A DNA stretch of 64,000 bases from Actinomycetota bacterium (GTDB taxonomy: Bacteria > Actinomycetota > Thermoleophilia > Solirubrobacterales > 70-9). The notes under the pieces were generated by a model, which saw nothing but the letters and a program-made list of their open reading frames with translations, was not told the origin of the DNA and did not search any database. This document shows, one piece after another, positions 16,892-25,818 of this stretch (its first letter is position 1; the number at the start of each line of letters is the position of its first letter). Location: positions 29,195 through 93,194 of the forward strand of contig VAYN01000011.1 of assembly GCA_005885405.1 (NCBI GenBank), in the 5' to 3' direction. The translations under genes were made by a program, and so were the position numbers.

Positions 16892-18457
16892 TCACCTCGC
16901 GGTAAAGGCGCGGCAGGCGAGTGAGGCCGGCCGCGCCAGCGGGGTGCCGGCGGTGGTGCCTCGCAACCAGTCCGCGTCGTCAGGCCTGATTGGGCCGGCG
17001 AGCGCCGCGACCGCGGTGAAGCCCGCGGCCGCCGCGGCTGCCCCGACCAGCACCCCCGGCGCCCCACCGAGACCTTCGGCGGCCAGGGACCCGAGGACCC
17101 CCGCCGCGGCCGAGGCGGCCAACGTCGCGAGCAAGGTGCGCGAGTGAATGCCGTGGCGGCCGAGGAGGCGGCCGGCATAGGCGATCGTGATCGCGCCGAC
17201 GAGGACCTGACTACCGAGGTTGGCGAGGGCGGCGCCGCGAGCGTGCATCGGCGGGATCAAAGCGAAGGCAAGGGAGATGTTCGTGAGGGCCGCGATCGCG
17301 GTGATCGCCAGCACCGGCCGCACCTTTCCCAGCCCGTTGAGAAAGGCGTTGGCGAGACCCATCAGCGCCAGCAGGGGAACTCCGAGCGCCATGATCTGCA
17401 GCAGCTCCCCGGTTTCGGAGTATTCGCTGCCGTAGACGAGGGAGAGCAGCTGCGGGCCGAGGGCTATCGCCGCTGCCGTTAAAGGCAGTGCAAAGAGGAT
17501 CAATAGCCGCTGTCCGCGCTCGAAGCCGAGCCCGATGCGGTTGTCGTCGCCGCTGCCGAAGAGGGTGGCAAAGGCCGGCATGACGGTGTTACCCAGCGCT
17601 TCGGTGAGGGCGGTGATCGCGTAGATCGAAGCGAAGGCGATCGAGTAAACGGCGATCGCAGTGTTATCGGCGTAGTGCTCGAGGAAGAAGAACTCGGAGC
17701 GTTTGAAGACGATCGTCGAAAGCACAATCGAGATCGTGGTCAGGCCCGCGAAGCTCAGGGCTCGGCGCTCGAGGCTGCGGTCGTGGCGGACCTCGGATCC
17801 GAGATCGCGCAGGGCGCGGCGGCAGGCCACCTCCGACCAGGCCATGTTGGCGGCGATCATTGCCACCTCGACGGCGAAGAAGCCGGTGATTCCGCCCCCG
17901 GCGGCGAGGACCGCGATCGTGATCGGGACCGCGGCCGCCCCGGTGACGAGGCCGATGATCGAGGTCTCGCGCCAGCGCAGGGTGCCGCTGAGGATCGCGT
18001 TCGGCATCGCCTGCACGATCGCCAGCCCGCAGCCGACCCCGGCTAGCCACCATGCTGCCGTCGGCTCCTGACCCGCCAGGGCAGCGCCGAACAGCACCAT
18101 CGCCCCAAGTACCGCCCCGAGCGCTCCCACTCGGTAGCTGCGGGCGATCAGCCCTCGGGTCGTCGCCGGCCGCCCGGCGCCGATGCCCTCGCCGACGAAA
18201 CGGGTGAGCATCTGCGAAATACCGCCGTTGAAGATCGCCGCGATCGAGAGCGCGACAAAGGCGATGAAACTCTGGCGACCCATCTGGTCGGGGCCGAGGA
18301 AGCGGGCAGCGGCGACCGAGACCGCGAGGACGAAGAGCTGCGGGCCGACGACCCGCGCCGCGCTCCAGGCGCCGCCACGCAGGACGGCGCTACCCGTGGC
18401 GCCTGAGGCAGCATCGCCCGCCTCAGTAGTGGGCAAGCCAGGCTCTGAGCTCATCAT
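16892..18457 (-). CDS. Wzx-like polysaccharide flippase (first of two)
   Basis: About 521 residues with many hydrophobic segments across the whole length, of the MATE/oligosaccharidyl-lipid flippase superfamily. Characteristic stretches are ARFLGPDQMGRQSFIAFVAL near the N-terminus and SEFFFLEHYADNTAIAVYSI in the middle. It would move lipid-linked repeat units across the membrane. The start at 18457 (Met-Met) overlaps the end of the upstream glycosyltransferase by about 35 bases, so the pair is coupled. It is clearly paralogous to the flippase at 40782-42347: both share the YLGPDxMGRQSFI stretch and the C-terminal DDADWxRG motif. Confidence 0.85.
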   Translation of the reverse strand: MMSSEPGLPTTEAGDAASGATGSAVLRGGAWSAARVVGPQLFVLAVSVAAARFLGPDQMGRQSFIAFVALSIAAIFNGGISQMLTRFVGEGIGAGRPATTRGLIARSYRVGALGAVLGAMVLFGAALAGQEPTAAWWLAGVGCGLAIVQAMPNAILSGTLRWRETSIIGLVTGAAAVPITIAVLAAGGGITGFFAVEVAMIAANMAWSEVACRRALRDLGSEVRHDRSLERRALSFAGLTTISIVLSTIVFKRSEFFFLEHYADNTAIAVYSIAFASIYAITALTEALGNTVMPAFATLFGSGDDNRIGLGFERGQRLLILFALPLTAAAIALGPQLLSLVYGSEYSETGELLQIMALGVPLLALMGLANAFLNGLGKVRPVLAITAIAALTNISLAFALIPPMHARGAALANLGSQVLVGAITIAYAGRLLGRHGIHSRTLLATLAASAAAGVLGSLAAEGLGGAPGVLVGAAAAAAGFTAVAALAGPIRPDDADWLRGTTAGTPLARPASLACRAFTAR

Positions 18458-19433
18458 CCTCGTCCCAGAGTCGAAGTCCTTCCTCCACCCAGCGGCGACG
18501 GTCGCGCCAGTGCTTGTAAGCCGCGCGCAGGATCTCGCCTTTGTGGCGGCGGGTGAGGAGGTTTTTGCGGACGGAGGCAAGGGCCTTGCCCCGGTCGCCG
18601 GGCCCGAGGTTGGCGGTGAACGAGCCGCAGAGGGCGACGCCGAGGCGGGCGGGGACGCATGGGGCGAGGCGAGGATCTTCGCGGGCCAGCGCCAGGTATT
18701 CCTCGACTTCTCGCGCCGCCATCGTCGGCGAGTGTCGGTTGCCGGTGTGGACCCGGTAGACGCAGGTGAGCAGGGAGACGAAGACGGGGTCCGCCAGCTG
18801 AGCCAGGCGCAGCCAGAAGTAGTGGTCCTCGGCGAAGGCGGTGTTTTCGGGATAGCCGCCGATCTTCCCCACGGCCTCGGTCCGGGCGACCGAGCCGACC
18901 GAGGGGACGAAGTTACGGGCGAAGAGGGATCGCAGCGGCGCATCCATCTCCTCCGAGTCGACCGTCATCAACCCGGTTGCCCGCCAGCGGCCATTCTCTT
19001 TCAGCGCGGTCAGGCAGCGTCCAAAGGCGAAGGGAGCGGTGGGGTTCTCCTCGAGCGCCCGTTCCAAACGGCCGAGGGTGCCGGGCAGGAGCAGGTCGTC
19101 GGAATCGAGGAAGGCGATGAAATCCGAGCTCGTGCGCTTGAAGCCCTCGTTGCGGCCGCGGGCGGGCCCCCAGCCGCCGCGCTTGTTGCGCAGCACCGAG
19201 ACGTCGACCGACTCGAGGTACTCGATGGTGCCATCGGTGGAGCCGTCGTCGACGACGATTACCTCGCACGGCGCCGGCTGCTGCGCGAAGACGCTGGAGA
19301 GCGTCTGGGCCAGCAGCTCGGCCCGGTTGTAGGTCGGGATGACGACCGTTACCCGGCTTGCCTGCGGGCGCTCACTTGCGGAGGAGCTTTGGGAGGGGTG
19401 GGCGGTCGCCAGGATGCGGAAGACTCTAGGCAA
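18423..19433 (-). CDS. Family 2 glycosyltransferase
   Basis: 336 residues with a GT-A fold: VTVVIPTYNRAELLAQTLSS, VIVVDDGSTDGTIEYL, and the DxD-type motif in IAFLDSDDLLLPG. C-terminal part contains FAEDHYFWLRLAQLADP, as in many exopolysaccharide transferases. The donor sugar cannot be told. The frame begins at a TTG (19433) on the reverse side of the ATG of the divergent GT4 gene, so the two genes share their start region; a slightly later start before VTVVIPTY is possible. It is coupled to the downstream flippase. Confidence 0.85.
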   Translation of the reverse strand: MPRVFRILATAHPSQSSSASERPQASRVTVVIPTYNRAELLAQTLSSVFAQQPAPCEVIVVDDGSTDGTIEYLESVDVSVLRNKRGGWGPARGRNEGFKRTSSDFIAFLDSDDLLLPGTLGRLERALEENPTAPFAFGRCLTALKENGRWRATGLMTVDSEEMDAPLRSLFARNFVPSVGSVARTEAVGKIGGYPENTAFAEDHYFWLRLAQLADPVFVSLLTCVYRVHTGNRHSPTMAAREVEEYLALAREDPRLAPCVPARLGVALCGSFTANLGPGDRGKALASVRKNLLTRRHKGEILRAAYKHWRDRRRWVEEGLRLWDEDDELRAWLAHY

Positions 19434-20644
19434 TGCCCTCGGACCGACTCCTCGTCGTCTGCCCGGTCCTGCCTTTTCCGCCGATCGACGGAGGTCGCAA
19501 GCGGACCTTGCGCCTGCTCGAGGCGGCGGCGGCCGCCGGCTTCATCCCGCACATCCTCACCACCGATGGCGAGGACCCGACCCTGGTCGCGGCGCTGCGG
19601 GAGCGAGGCTGGACCGTGGAGGTACTGGCGCCGCCGCCGACCACCCTTCGCCATCGCCTCCACCAGCACCTGAAGCGGCTGCCGAGCCCCTTCATCCCCA
19701 GCGTCGACGCGCGCCTGCGCGAACTGGTCCACGAGCCCCGGACCGTGGTGCAGATCGAGCACACCCAGAGTGCCTACTACGACCAGGCTCTGGCTGGTAT
19801 TCCCTGGGTGCTCTCACTCCACAACGTCGACTCGGAGTTGCTGCGGACGATCGCCCAGACCAAGCGCCCGGGGACTGCCGCCTGGTTGCGGGCGTGGAGC
19901 CAGTGGCAGGCGATGCGCACGGTCGAGCGGCGCGAGGTGCGGCGCGCGACCGCGACCCTTTGCGTCTCGGAGTCCGATGGCCGGCAGCTGGAAGCCCCGG
20001 GCGCGGAGCTGATCGTCTCGCCCAACGGAATCGACGATGACTTCTTCGAGATTCCGCTCGAGGGTGCCGAGGCAGACCGGGTTCTCTTCTTCGGCCGCCA
20101 CGACTACCCGCCGAACGAGCACGGCTTGGCCCGCTTCCTGCGGGAGGCTTGGCCGCTGGTGAGCGCCGCCCGCCCGGGGGCGCGGCTGCGGATCGCCGGC
20201 AGCGGCGCCACCGAGGAAGTGCGCGAGCTCTCGGCGGCGACGCCGGGGGTCGAGTTCATCGGCTTCGTCGACGATCTCAGCGCCGAGATCGCGGCCTCCT
20301 CGCTTACGGTCGTCCCGCTCTGGGCGGGCGGGGGCACCCGGCTCAAGGTGGTCGAGGGGATGGCCTCTTCGCGCCCGATCGTCGGCACCGGCCTCGGGGT
20401 CGAAGGGGTCGGCTTCGAGTCCGGCCGCCACGGCATCGTTGCCGAGTCCCCGCCTGATCTGGCGACCGGCGTCACCGAGCTCTTAGCTGACCCAGGCCGG
20501 GCGCGTGAGCTCGGCGTGGCCGCCCGCGCTCACGCAGACCGGTTCCGCTGGAAATACACGACCGCTCCTGCTGTCGATCTCTACCGACGCCTGGCGGCAA
20601 GGGTGCCGAATCCGCCGCGCAATAAGACTTTCAGCACTTCCTGA
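19433..20644 (+). CDS. Family 4 glycosyltransferase
   Basis: 403 residues, GT-B fold. N-terminal half: PVLPFPPIDGGRKRTLRLLE, the usual glycine-rich acceptor side. C-terminal half: VLFFGRHDYPPNEHGLARFL, LRIAGSGATEEV, and VPLWAGGGTRLKVVEGMASS, the donor site typical of PqqE-like 'GGGTRLK' GT4 enzymes. It adds a sugar to a lipid-linked intermediate; specificity unknown. It is divergent from the GT2/flippase pair. Confidence 0.85.
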   Translation: MPSDRLLVVCPVLPFPPIDGGRKRTLRLLEAAAAAGFIPHILTTDGEDPTLVAALRERGWTVEVLAPPPTTLRHRLHQHLKRLPSPFIPSVDARLRELVHEPRTVVQIEHTQSAYYDQALAGIPWVLSLHNVDSELLRTIAQTKRPGTAAWLRAWSQWQAMRTVERREVRRATATLCVSESDGRQLEAPGAELIVSPNGIDDDFFEIPLEGAEADRVLFFGRHDYPPNEHGLARFLREAWPLVSAARPGARLRIAGSGATEEVRELSAATPGVEFIGFVDDLSAEIAASSLTVVPLWAGGGTRLKVVEGMASSRPIVGTGLGVEGVGFESGRHGIVAESPPDLATGVTELLADPGRARELGVAARAHADRFRWKYTTAPAVDLYRRLAARVPNPPRNKTFSTS

Positions 20645-20722
20645 ATTACTAGGACAGGCGTCCAAACCTCCCTCAGGCCCTCGGTAATTCCTCGCCAGGG
20701 ACCGATCTAACTTGCATCAAGA

Positions 20723-20823
20723 GGCCGCACCAATAGCGGCCCCCTCGAAAAAGGCAAACCCGTCGCGAGGCGGGGGCGCAAAGCCAGGGATCTCCCCGAG
20801 ATCGCCCAGCTACCGAAAGGAGG
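20723..20823 (+). ncRNA. Probable cyclic-di-GMP-I (GEMM-like) riboswitch
   Basis: The leader of the next gene contains GGCAAACC (20753-20760), a 6-bp stem closed by the GNRA tetraloop GCGA, and then GCGCAAAGCC (20776-20785), which matches the GEMM core GGCAAACC-stem-GNRA-stem-GGACGCAAAGCC. A second hairpin (GGGATCT/AGATCGCCC, about 20787-20808) and GCTACCGA follow. One deviation: the usually conserved A in GGACGC is G here. The ribosome site AAAGGAGG lies in the final loop between ACCG and CGGT, so ligand folding could control translation. A separate GGCCGC/GCGGCC hairpin precedes it at 20723-20741. Confidence 0.6.
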
Positions 20824-20832
20824 CGGTGCCCT

Positions 20833-22317
20833 GTGGGCGTCGCGCGTCTCAAGAACGTCATTGCGATCTTCGTTGCGACTGCGGCTTTGACGCTGACGAT
20901 GCTCGGCGTCGCCCAGGCAAGCCCCGTCTCCTACACCCGCGCCGCCTATGACAGCGCCGCTGCGAGCGCGGACTGGTCCCAGACCCCGAGCCGGCAGTCC
21001 TACGTCGTGCTCCAGTCCTGGGAAACCGGGCGGATGCAGGAACTGAAGTCAAAGAACCCGTCGCTCAAGGTCCTCGTCTACAAGAACTTCAGCTTTGCGG
21101 CCGAAAAGAAGACGACCTCCACCTCCACCGGTGTCTCTAAGCAGGAAGCCGAAGCCAACCCCGACTGGTTCCTGAAGAACTTCGCCGGCGAACCGATCTC
21201 CTCGGATGGCTACAAGTGGCTCTGGGCGATGGACGTCGGCAACCCCACCTATCAGCAGCGCTGGGCTGACAACGTGATCGCCGAAGTCACCGCCCGCGGC
21301 TGGGACGGCGTCTTCCTCGACGACGTCAACCCGACGATGAAATACGCCACTGACGAGTCGCAGGTCGCGAAGTACCCGAACGACGCCGCCTACTCCGCGG
21401 CGACGGAGTCGGCGCTCGCCTACATCGGACCGCGGATTCAGGCCAGTGGCAAGCTCGCGATCGCCAACTTCGCCACCTGGGTCGAGTACAGCTCCACCCA
21501 GAACAACTGGCTCAAGTACGTGAACGGCGCCCTCGACGAGATGTTCGTCAAGTGGGGCCGCAACAGCGGCGAAGGCTACCGCTCGGAAAGCCAGTGGACG
21601 CGGCAGCTGGAAGAGGTCAAGTACGCCGCCTCCCAGGGCAAGCAGTTCATCGGCTTCACCCAGGGCAGCAGCGGCGAGACGCAGGCCGCCCGGTTCGGCT
21701 ACGGCACCGTGCTGCTGGGTACGAACGGCACCGCCTCCTACGCCTTCACGCCGAACTACACCAGCGAAACCTGGATGCCTGAATTCGAATACGAACTCGG
21801 GGCGCCGACCGCCGCGGAGACGCGCGACAGCAACGGCGTCCACCGCCGCACCTTCGGCAACGGCCTCGTCCTCGTCAACCCGACCGGCTCCAACCAGACC
21901 GTCAACTTCGGCGGGACCTACTCCGGCTCGGGTCTGACGAACGCGACCAGCGCGACGATGCCGGCGCACAGCGCCCTGATCCTCACCGGCACCCAGCAGG
22001 TGCGGGAATCGACGAAGAAGCCGAAAAAACGGACCGTCGCGATCAAGGTCAAGGGCACCGTCACCGCCGAGAAGGTAGCGCTGAAGTGGACCCCGATCGG
22101 CGACAAGCAGAGCGCCGTCGACGTCAGCGTCTACAAGGTCGTCCGCGACAGCCGCCCGCTTGCCCGCACCGCCCGCAAGCACCGGGTCGACCACCGGGTC
22201 AACAAAGGTCACGCCTACCGCTACCGCATCATTGGCCTTGACCGCAAGGGCAAGGTCGTCGCCCGCTCCCGCGCGATCAAGGTCCGCCCGGGCAAGCACC
22301 CGCGGAAGATCCGCTAG
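20833..22317 (+). CDS. Secreted putative glycoside hydrolase (GHL15-like TIM barrel)
   Basis: 494 residues starting at GTG 20833, with AAAGGAGG nine bases upstream. A signal peptide (VIAIFVATAALTLTMLGVAQA) is followed by a TIM-barrel glycosidase-like domain: VLVYKNFSFAAE, WLWAMDVGNPTYQQRWADNV, and WDGVFLDDVNPTMKY, whose paired Asp is at a likely catalytic position. Residues about 300-390 resemble the C-terminal sheet of these proteins; the last 110 are a basic domain like a fibronectin-type fold. The family is a predicted, poorly characterised glycosidase. The cyclic-di-GMP riboswitch and surrounding EPS genes suggest exopolysaccharide trimming. Confidence 0.78.
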   Translation: MGVARLKNVIAIFVATAALTLTMLGVAQASPVSYTRAAYDSAAASADWSQTPSRQSYVVLQSWETGRMQELKSKNPSLKVLVYKNFSFAAEKKTTSTSTGVSKQEAEANPDWFLKNFAGEPISSDGYKWLWAMDVGNPTYQQRWADNVIAEVTARGWDGVFLDDVNPTMKYATDESQVAKYPNDAAYSAATESALAYIGPRIQASGKLAIANFATWVEYSSTQNNWLKYVNGALDEMFVKWGRNSGEGYRSESQWTRQLEEVKYAASQGKQFIGFTQGSSGETQAARFGYGTVLLGTNGTASYAFTPNYTSETWMPEFEYELGAPTAAETRDSNGVHRRTFGNGLVLVNPTGSNQTVNFGGTYSGSGLTNATSATMPAHSALILTGTQQVRESTKKPKKRTVAIKVKGTVTAEKVALKWTPIGDKQSAVDVSVYKVVRDSRPLARTARKHRVDHRVNKGHAYRYRIIGLDRKGKVVARSRAIKVRPGKHPRKIR

Positions 22318-23405
22318 CGGCTCAGCAGCTGCTCGTAGAGCTCGCGGTAGCCTTGGTTCATCCGGGCTACCGAGAAGCGCTCGGAGTGCAGGCGCCGGCC
22401 CTCGGCGCCCATCCGCTCGCGAGCGGCCGGGTCGCCGAGGGCGTCTGAGATCGCGGCCGCGAGGGCGTCGGCCTCGTGCGGGACGATGGCGCCGGCCCCG
22501 CTGGTGAGCAGCTCCCTCGCGCCGGCGACGTCGGTCGAGACGACGGGTACGCCGCGGGCCAGAGCCTCGAGGGCAGCGATCGAGAGGCCCTCCCAGACGG
22601 AGGAGAAGACGAGTAGGTCGGAGCGGGCGATGACGTCGGCGGCGTCGGAGCGGATGCCGGTGAAAAGTACGGTCTGATCGAGATCGAGCTTGGACGCCAG
22701 GCCTTCCAGCTCGCCTCGCCGCTCGCCGTCGCCGACGACGAGGAACTTCGCCTTCGGCCGCTTCTCCTTCACCGCGGCGGCGGCCTGGAGGAAGCGCTCG
22801 TGCGCCTTCTGCGGGACCAGGCGGCCGACAATCGAGACCACCTCAGCCTCGGTGTCGAGGCCGAGCTCGGCGTCGATCTCCGCCCGCCGGACGGCAGACA
22901 GCGGCGTCGGGTCCGGGACCCCGTTCGGGATCACCGCGAGCTTCTGGGGCGGAAAGCCCTTCTCTTCCAGGTGCCCTTTGAGGTCTTCGGAAACGCAGAC
23001 CACGAGGTCAGCTAGGCGCAGCAACTTGACGGCTTGGTCCTCCTCCTCCAGCGGCACCCCGTGGAAGGTCGTCAGCAGCGGCGGGCGCGCGAACGGCGCC
23101 GCCAGCTGGGTGCCGAAGCGGGCGACGGCGGTGACCTTGACGTTGTGGGAGTGGACGAGGTCGGGGCGAAAGCCGCGGGTGACGCGGGTGACGATCCCGA
23201 GGGAGCGCAGCAGGGCGGGGGCGGAGCGGCTCGTCGGCAATCCGCGGCGGCGGATCGGCAGCCCCCGCAACCCCTCGTCAAGCTGTCCGGGTGCTCCGAG
23301 CAGCGCCAGCTCGTCTCCACGGGCGGCGCCGTCGCGCAGGCACTCGACGACCATCTTCTCGGCCCCGCCGACGCCCATCTCGGAGATCACGACCTGCAGC
23401 CTCAT
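22314..23405 (-). CDS. Family 4 glycosyltransferase
   Basis: 363 residues, GT-B: VVISEMGVGGAEKMVVECLR at the N-terminus, DLVHSHNVKVTAVARFG, and the donor site LVFSSVWEGLSIAALEALAR with the EGLS and E-x7-E pattern. It is translated after the neighbouring GT4 at 23402 with a 4-base overlap and is the last gene of a minus-strand operon starting at 29768. It ends convergent to the GHL15-like gene, sharing its last bases. Confidence 0.86.
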   Translation of the reverse strand: MRLQVVISEMGVGGAEKMVVECLRDGAARGDELALLGAPGQLDEGLRGLPIRRRGLPTSRSAPALLRSLGIVTRVTRGFRPDLVHSHNVKVTAVARFGTQLAAPFARPPLLTTFHGVPLEEEDQAVKLLRLADLVVCVSEDLKGHLEEKGFPPQKLAVIPNGVPDPTPLSAVRRAEIDAELGLDTEAEVVSIVGRLVPQKAHERFLQAAAAVKEKRPKAKFLVVGDGERRGELEGLASKLDLDQTVLFTGIRSDAADVIARSDLLVFSSVWEGLSIAALEALARGVPVVSTDVAGARELLTSGAGAIVPHEADALAAAISDALGDPAARERMGAEGRRLHSERFSVARMNQGYRELYEQLLSR

Positions 23406-24475
23406 CGCCGCCGCAGTCTTTCGTAGAGGGCCAGCATCTGCTCCGCGTTGGCGGCTGCGGTGAACTTCGAGCTCACCCGCTCCTGACCGCGAGCGCCGAC
23501 TTCGGCGCTGAGCTCGGGGCTCTCCAGCAGGCGGAGGACCGCCGCTGCGAGCGCGTCCGGATCGCGCGGCGGCACCAGCGGCACCGCCTCGCCGGCGATC
23601 TCAGGCACGCCGCCGACAGCGGTGGCGACGCTGGGACGTCCCGCGGCCATCGCCTCCAGCAGGGACATCGGGCAGTTCTCCAGGAGCGAGCAGAGGACGT
23701 AGAGGCCAAGCTCGGCCAGCGCCTCGTCCACCGGAAGGTGGCCGGGGAACGAGAGCGACTCGTCGAGGTCAAGCTCGTGGGCCAGCTCCTCCAGGTGGTC
23801 CTGCATGGTGCCCGTTCCGTAGACCGCGAAGCGGGTCTGCGGACGCCGGCGGCGAACCAGCGCCGCCGCGCGGAGGAAGGTGTCGAGGTCCTTCACCGGT
23901 TCCAGTAGGGAGATCGTCCCCACCAGATCCCCGGGGGGCAGGGGCGGCGGCGGCTCCACCCCGTTGGCGATCACCTCGATCTGATCAGCCGGATAGCCGA
24001 GCCTGGCGACCAGCTGCTCGGCGAGGAAACGCGAGGGGGAGACGACGGCATCGCAGCGGCGGGCGAGGAAGGCATCGAGGCCGCGGTAGGCGACCCGGTC
24101 TCGGAGGCTAGGTTGCTCGCTGCCGACCGGAGGGGGAAGGTAGGGGTCGGGGAGGCCGTGCACGGTGTAGACGCGTGCCTGGCCGCGCTGGCGGGGCCAG
24201 AGGCGCGTCCAGAGCCCGCTGCGGCGGTCCTGGGCATGGACCACGTCAAAGCCGGAGGCGAGGCTGCGCAGGCGTCTGCCGCCGCTCAGGTCAGCCGGGC
24301 TTTTCAGGGCCAGCACGTGGACCGGGATCCCGGCGGCCGCGAAGCGCTCGGCGGCCCGCCCCTCGGCGCAAACCGCCTCCACCGTGGCCCCGGCCTCCGC
24401 CAGGGCCCGGCTCAGCACCAGCGCATGCTCCAGGGGGCCGCCGCTTAGCAGCGACGTCACCTGCAGGACCTTCAT
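23402..24475 (-). CDS. Family 4 glycosyltransferase
   Basis: 357 residues. Start at 24475, where ATGA overlaps the stop of the upstream polymerase; MKVLQVTSLLSGGPLEHALV is a normal GT4 start. The acceptor half contains VVHAQDRRSGLW and VYTVHGLPDPYLPPP; the donor half has YVLCSLLENCPMSLLEAMAA and GGVPEIAGE. It is the sixth enzyme in reading order of the EPS operon. Sugar specificity is not visible. Confidence 0.86.
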   Translation of the reverse strand: MKVLQVTSLLSGGPLEHALVLSRALAEAGATVEAVCAEGRAAERFAAAGIPVHVLALKSPADLSGGRRLRSLASGFDVVHAQDRRSGLWTRLWPRQRGQARVYTVHGLPDPYLPPPVGSEQPSLRDRVAYRGLDAFLARRCDAVVSPSRFLAEQLVARLGYPADQIEVIANGVEPPPPLPPGDLVGTISLLEPVKDLDTFLRAAALVRRRRPQTRFAVYGTGTMQDHLEELAHELDLDESLSFPGHLPVDEALAELGLYVLCSLLENCPMSLLEAMAAGRPSVATAVGGVPEIAGEAVPLVPPRDPDALAAAVLRLLESPELSAEVGARGQERVSSKFTAAANAEQMLALYERLRRR

Positions 24476-25818
24476 GCGGCTGCTCGTACCAGCTCGGTCC
24501 GGGCAGCCTGCGGCTCTGCCCGCAGCACCGCCCCGGAGGAAGCGAGGGCGCAGGCGAGCCAGATCGGCACAGTCACCTGCTCGCTGAGGAAGATCGCCGA
24601 GACGGCAGCGACAAGCAGCGATCCCTTGATCGCGGCGGCGAAGCGCAGGGACTCGTAGTCGCCACGCCGTCGCGCCTCGCGTTCGGCTTGGGTCAAGGCG
24701 CTCCAGGCGGCGCCCATCATCGCCAGGAAGAGGGCCAGGGCGAACGGGCCGTTCTCGGCGAGGATCTCCAGATAAGCGTTGTGGACGACCGGGTCCTGCA
24801 GGGCGATCGGGTTGCTGCGGACATATTCGGGGGCTTCGACGCCGAAGCGGTCGGGGCCCACCCCGAGCACCGGTGAGCTCATCCACATCTGGGTTGCCGC
24901 CGACCAGAACGCTTCTCGCGATTCGACGTTCTTGTCGGCGATCCGTTCCTTTTCTTCGAGCCGGTCGCTGATCAGCGGCGACCAGAGCGTCAGCGCGAGC
25001 AGGGCGGCGAGGAAAGCGGCGGCCGCCGCGGTGACGATCGCCTTCGCCCCGATGCGGCCGGTAAAGAGCCCCCAGAGCACCAGCGCCGCGAGCCCGACCC
25101 CGGCCCCGCGGGAGAGGGTTGCGGCCGTCGCGGCCAGCAACAAGATCATCGCCCCGCCCCAGAGCAGGCGCAGGCGGCGGTCTTCGCGGTAGAGGTAGAC
25201 CGCCATCGGCACCGCGGTCGCCATCAGGTAGCCGAAGTCATTCGGGTCCTCGATCGGCCCCGAGGCCCGTGCCTCGGCGCCGCTGAGGAAGGCCATCAGC
25301 CCGACCAGGCTGGCCAGGGCGGCCGAGGCGACGTAGACCTGGAGCAGCCGCTTGCCGCTGGCGCGGTCGTTGACGAGCTGGGCGACGAGGAAGAGAAAGA
25401 GGACGAAGAAGGCGTAACGGAAGGCCTTCTCGAGCCCGACCGAGGGTTCCGGCGAGACGATCAGCGAGAGGCCGACGACGAAGGCGAAGACCACGCCGAG
25501 GCCGATCACCGGCGAGGTGCGGATCTTGGTTCCCTGGCTGACCACCCGCAGCGCATAGGCGCCGACCAGAGCCACGCCGAGAAGCTTTACGGTCGAGAGG
25601 GTGGCCGTCGGGTAGTGCAGCATCGCCTCCCAGGGCACGGCGGCGATCATCGCCAGGAGGACCAGTTCGGCCCGCCCGATCACCCAGGTGAGGAAGACGA
25701 TGCCGACAAAGGCCGCGAGGGCCAGCAGCGGATGGGTGGCGGCGAGGAAGCCGGTGATCAGCGCGGCGAAGAGACCGGCGATGGCGAAGTCGCGTCCGCC
25801 GAGCGGACGCGTGCTCAT
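24472..25818 (-). CDS. O-antigen ligase/polymerase family membrane protein (Wzy-like)
   Basis: 448 residues with 10-12 hydrophobic segments and the Wzy_C/O-antigen-ligase core: a long periplasmic loop with SREAFWSAATQMWMSSPVLG, VGPDRFGVEAPEYVRSN and VHNAYLEILAENGPFALALF. Such proteins polymerise or ligate lipid-linked repeat units. It starts with ATGA overlapping the upstream Wzc-like gene, so it is firmly in the operon. A second protein of this family lies at 33422-35350. Confidence 0.86.
   Translation of the reverse strand: MSTRPLGGRDFAIAGLFAALITGFLAATHPLLALAAFVGIVFLTWVIGRAELVLLAMIAAVPWEAMLHYPTATLSTVKLLGVALVGAYALRVVSQGTKIRTSPVIGLGVVFAFVVGLSLIVSPEPSVGLEKAFRYAFFVLFLFLVAQLVNDRASGKRLLQVYVASAALASLVGLMAFLSGAEARASGPIEDPNDFGYLMATAVPMAVYLYREDRRLRLLWGGAMILLLAATAATLSRGAGVGLAALVLWGLFTGRIGAKAIVTAAAAAFLAALLALTLWSPLISDRLEEKERIADKNVESREAFWSAATQMWMSSPVLGVGPDRFGVEAPEYVRSNPIALQDPVVHNAYLEILAENGPFALALFLAMMGAAWSALTQAEREARRRGDYESLRFAAAIKGSLLVAAVSAIFLSEQVTVPIWLACALASSGAVLRAEPQAARTELVRAAA

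Noticed and set aside
18371-18410. Inverted repeat near the flippase start (CAGGCGCC...GGCGCCTG)
   Set aside because: Arms are short and need a three-base bulge; it falls within ordinary signal-like coding sequence and lacks the loop seen in the other elements.
21049-22299. Long antisense frame in the GHL15-like gene
   Set aside because: Mirror of a well-supported secreted protein; no start context or domain.
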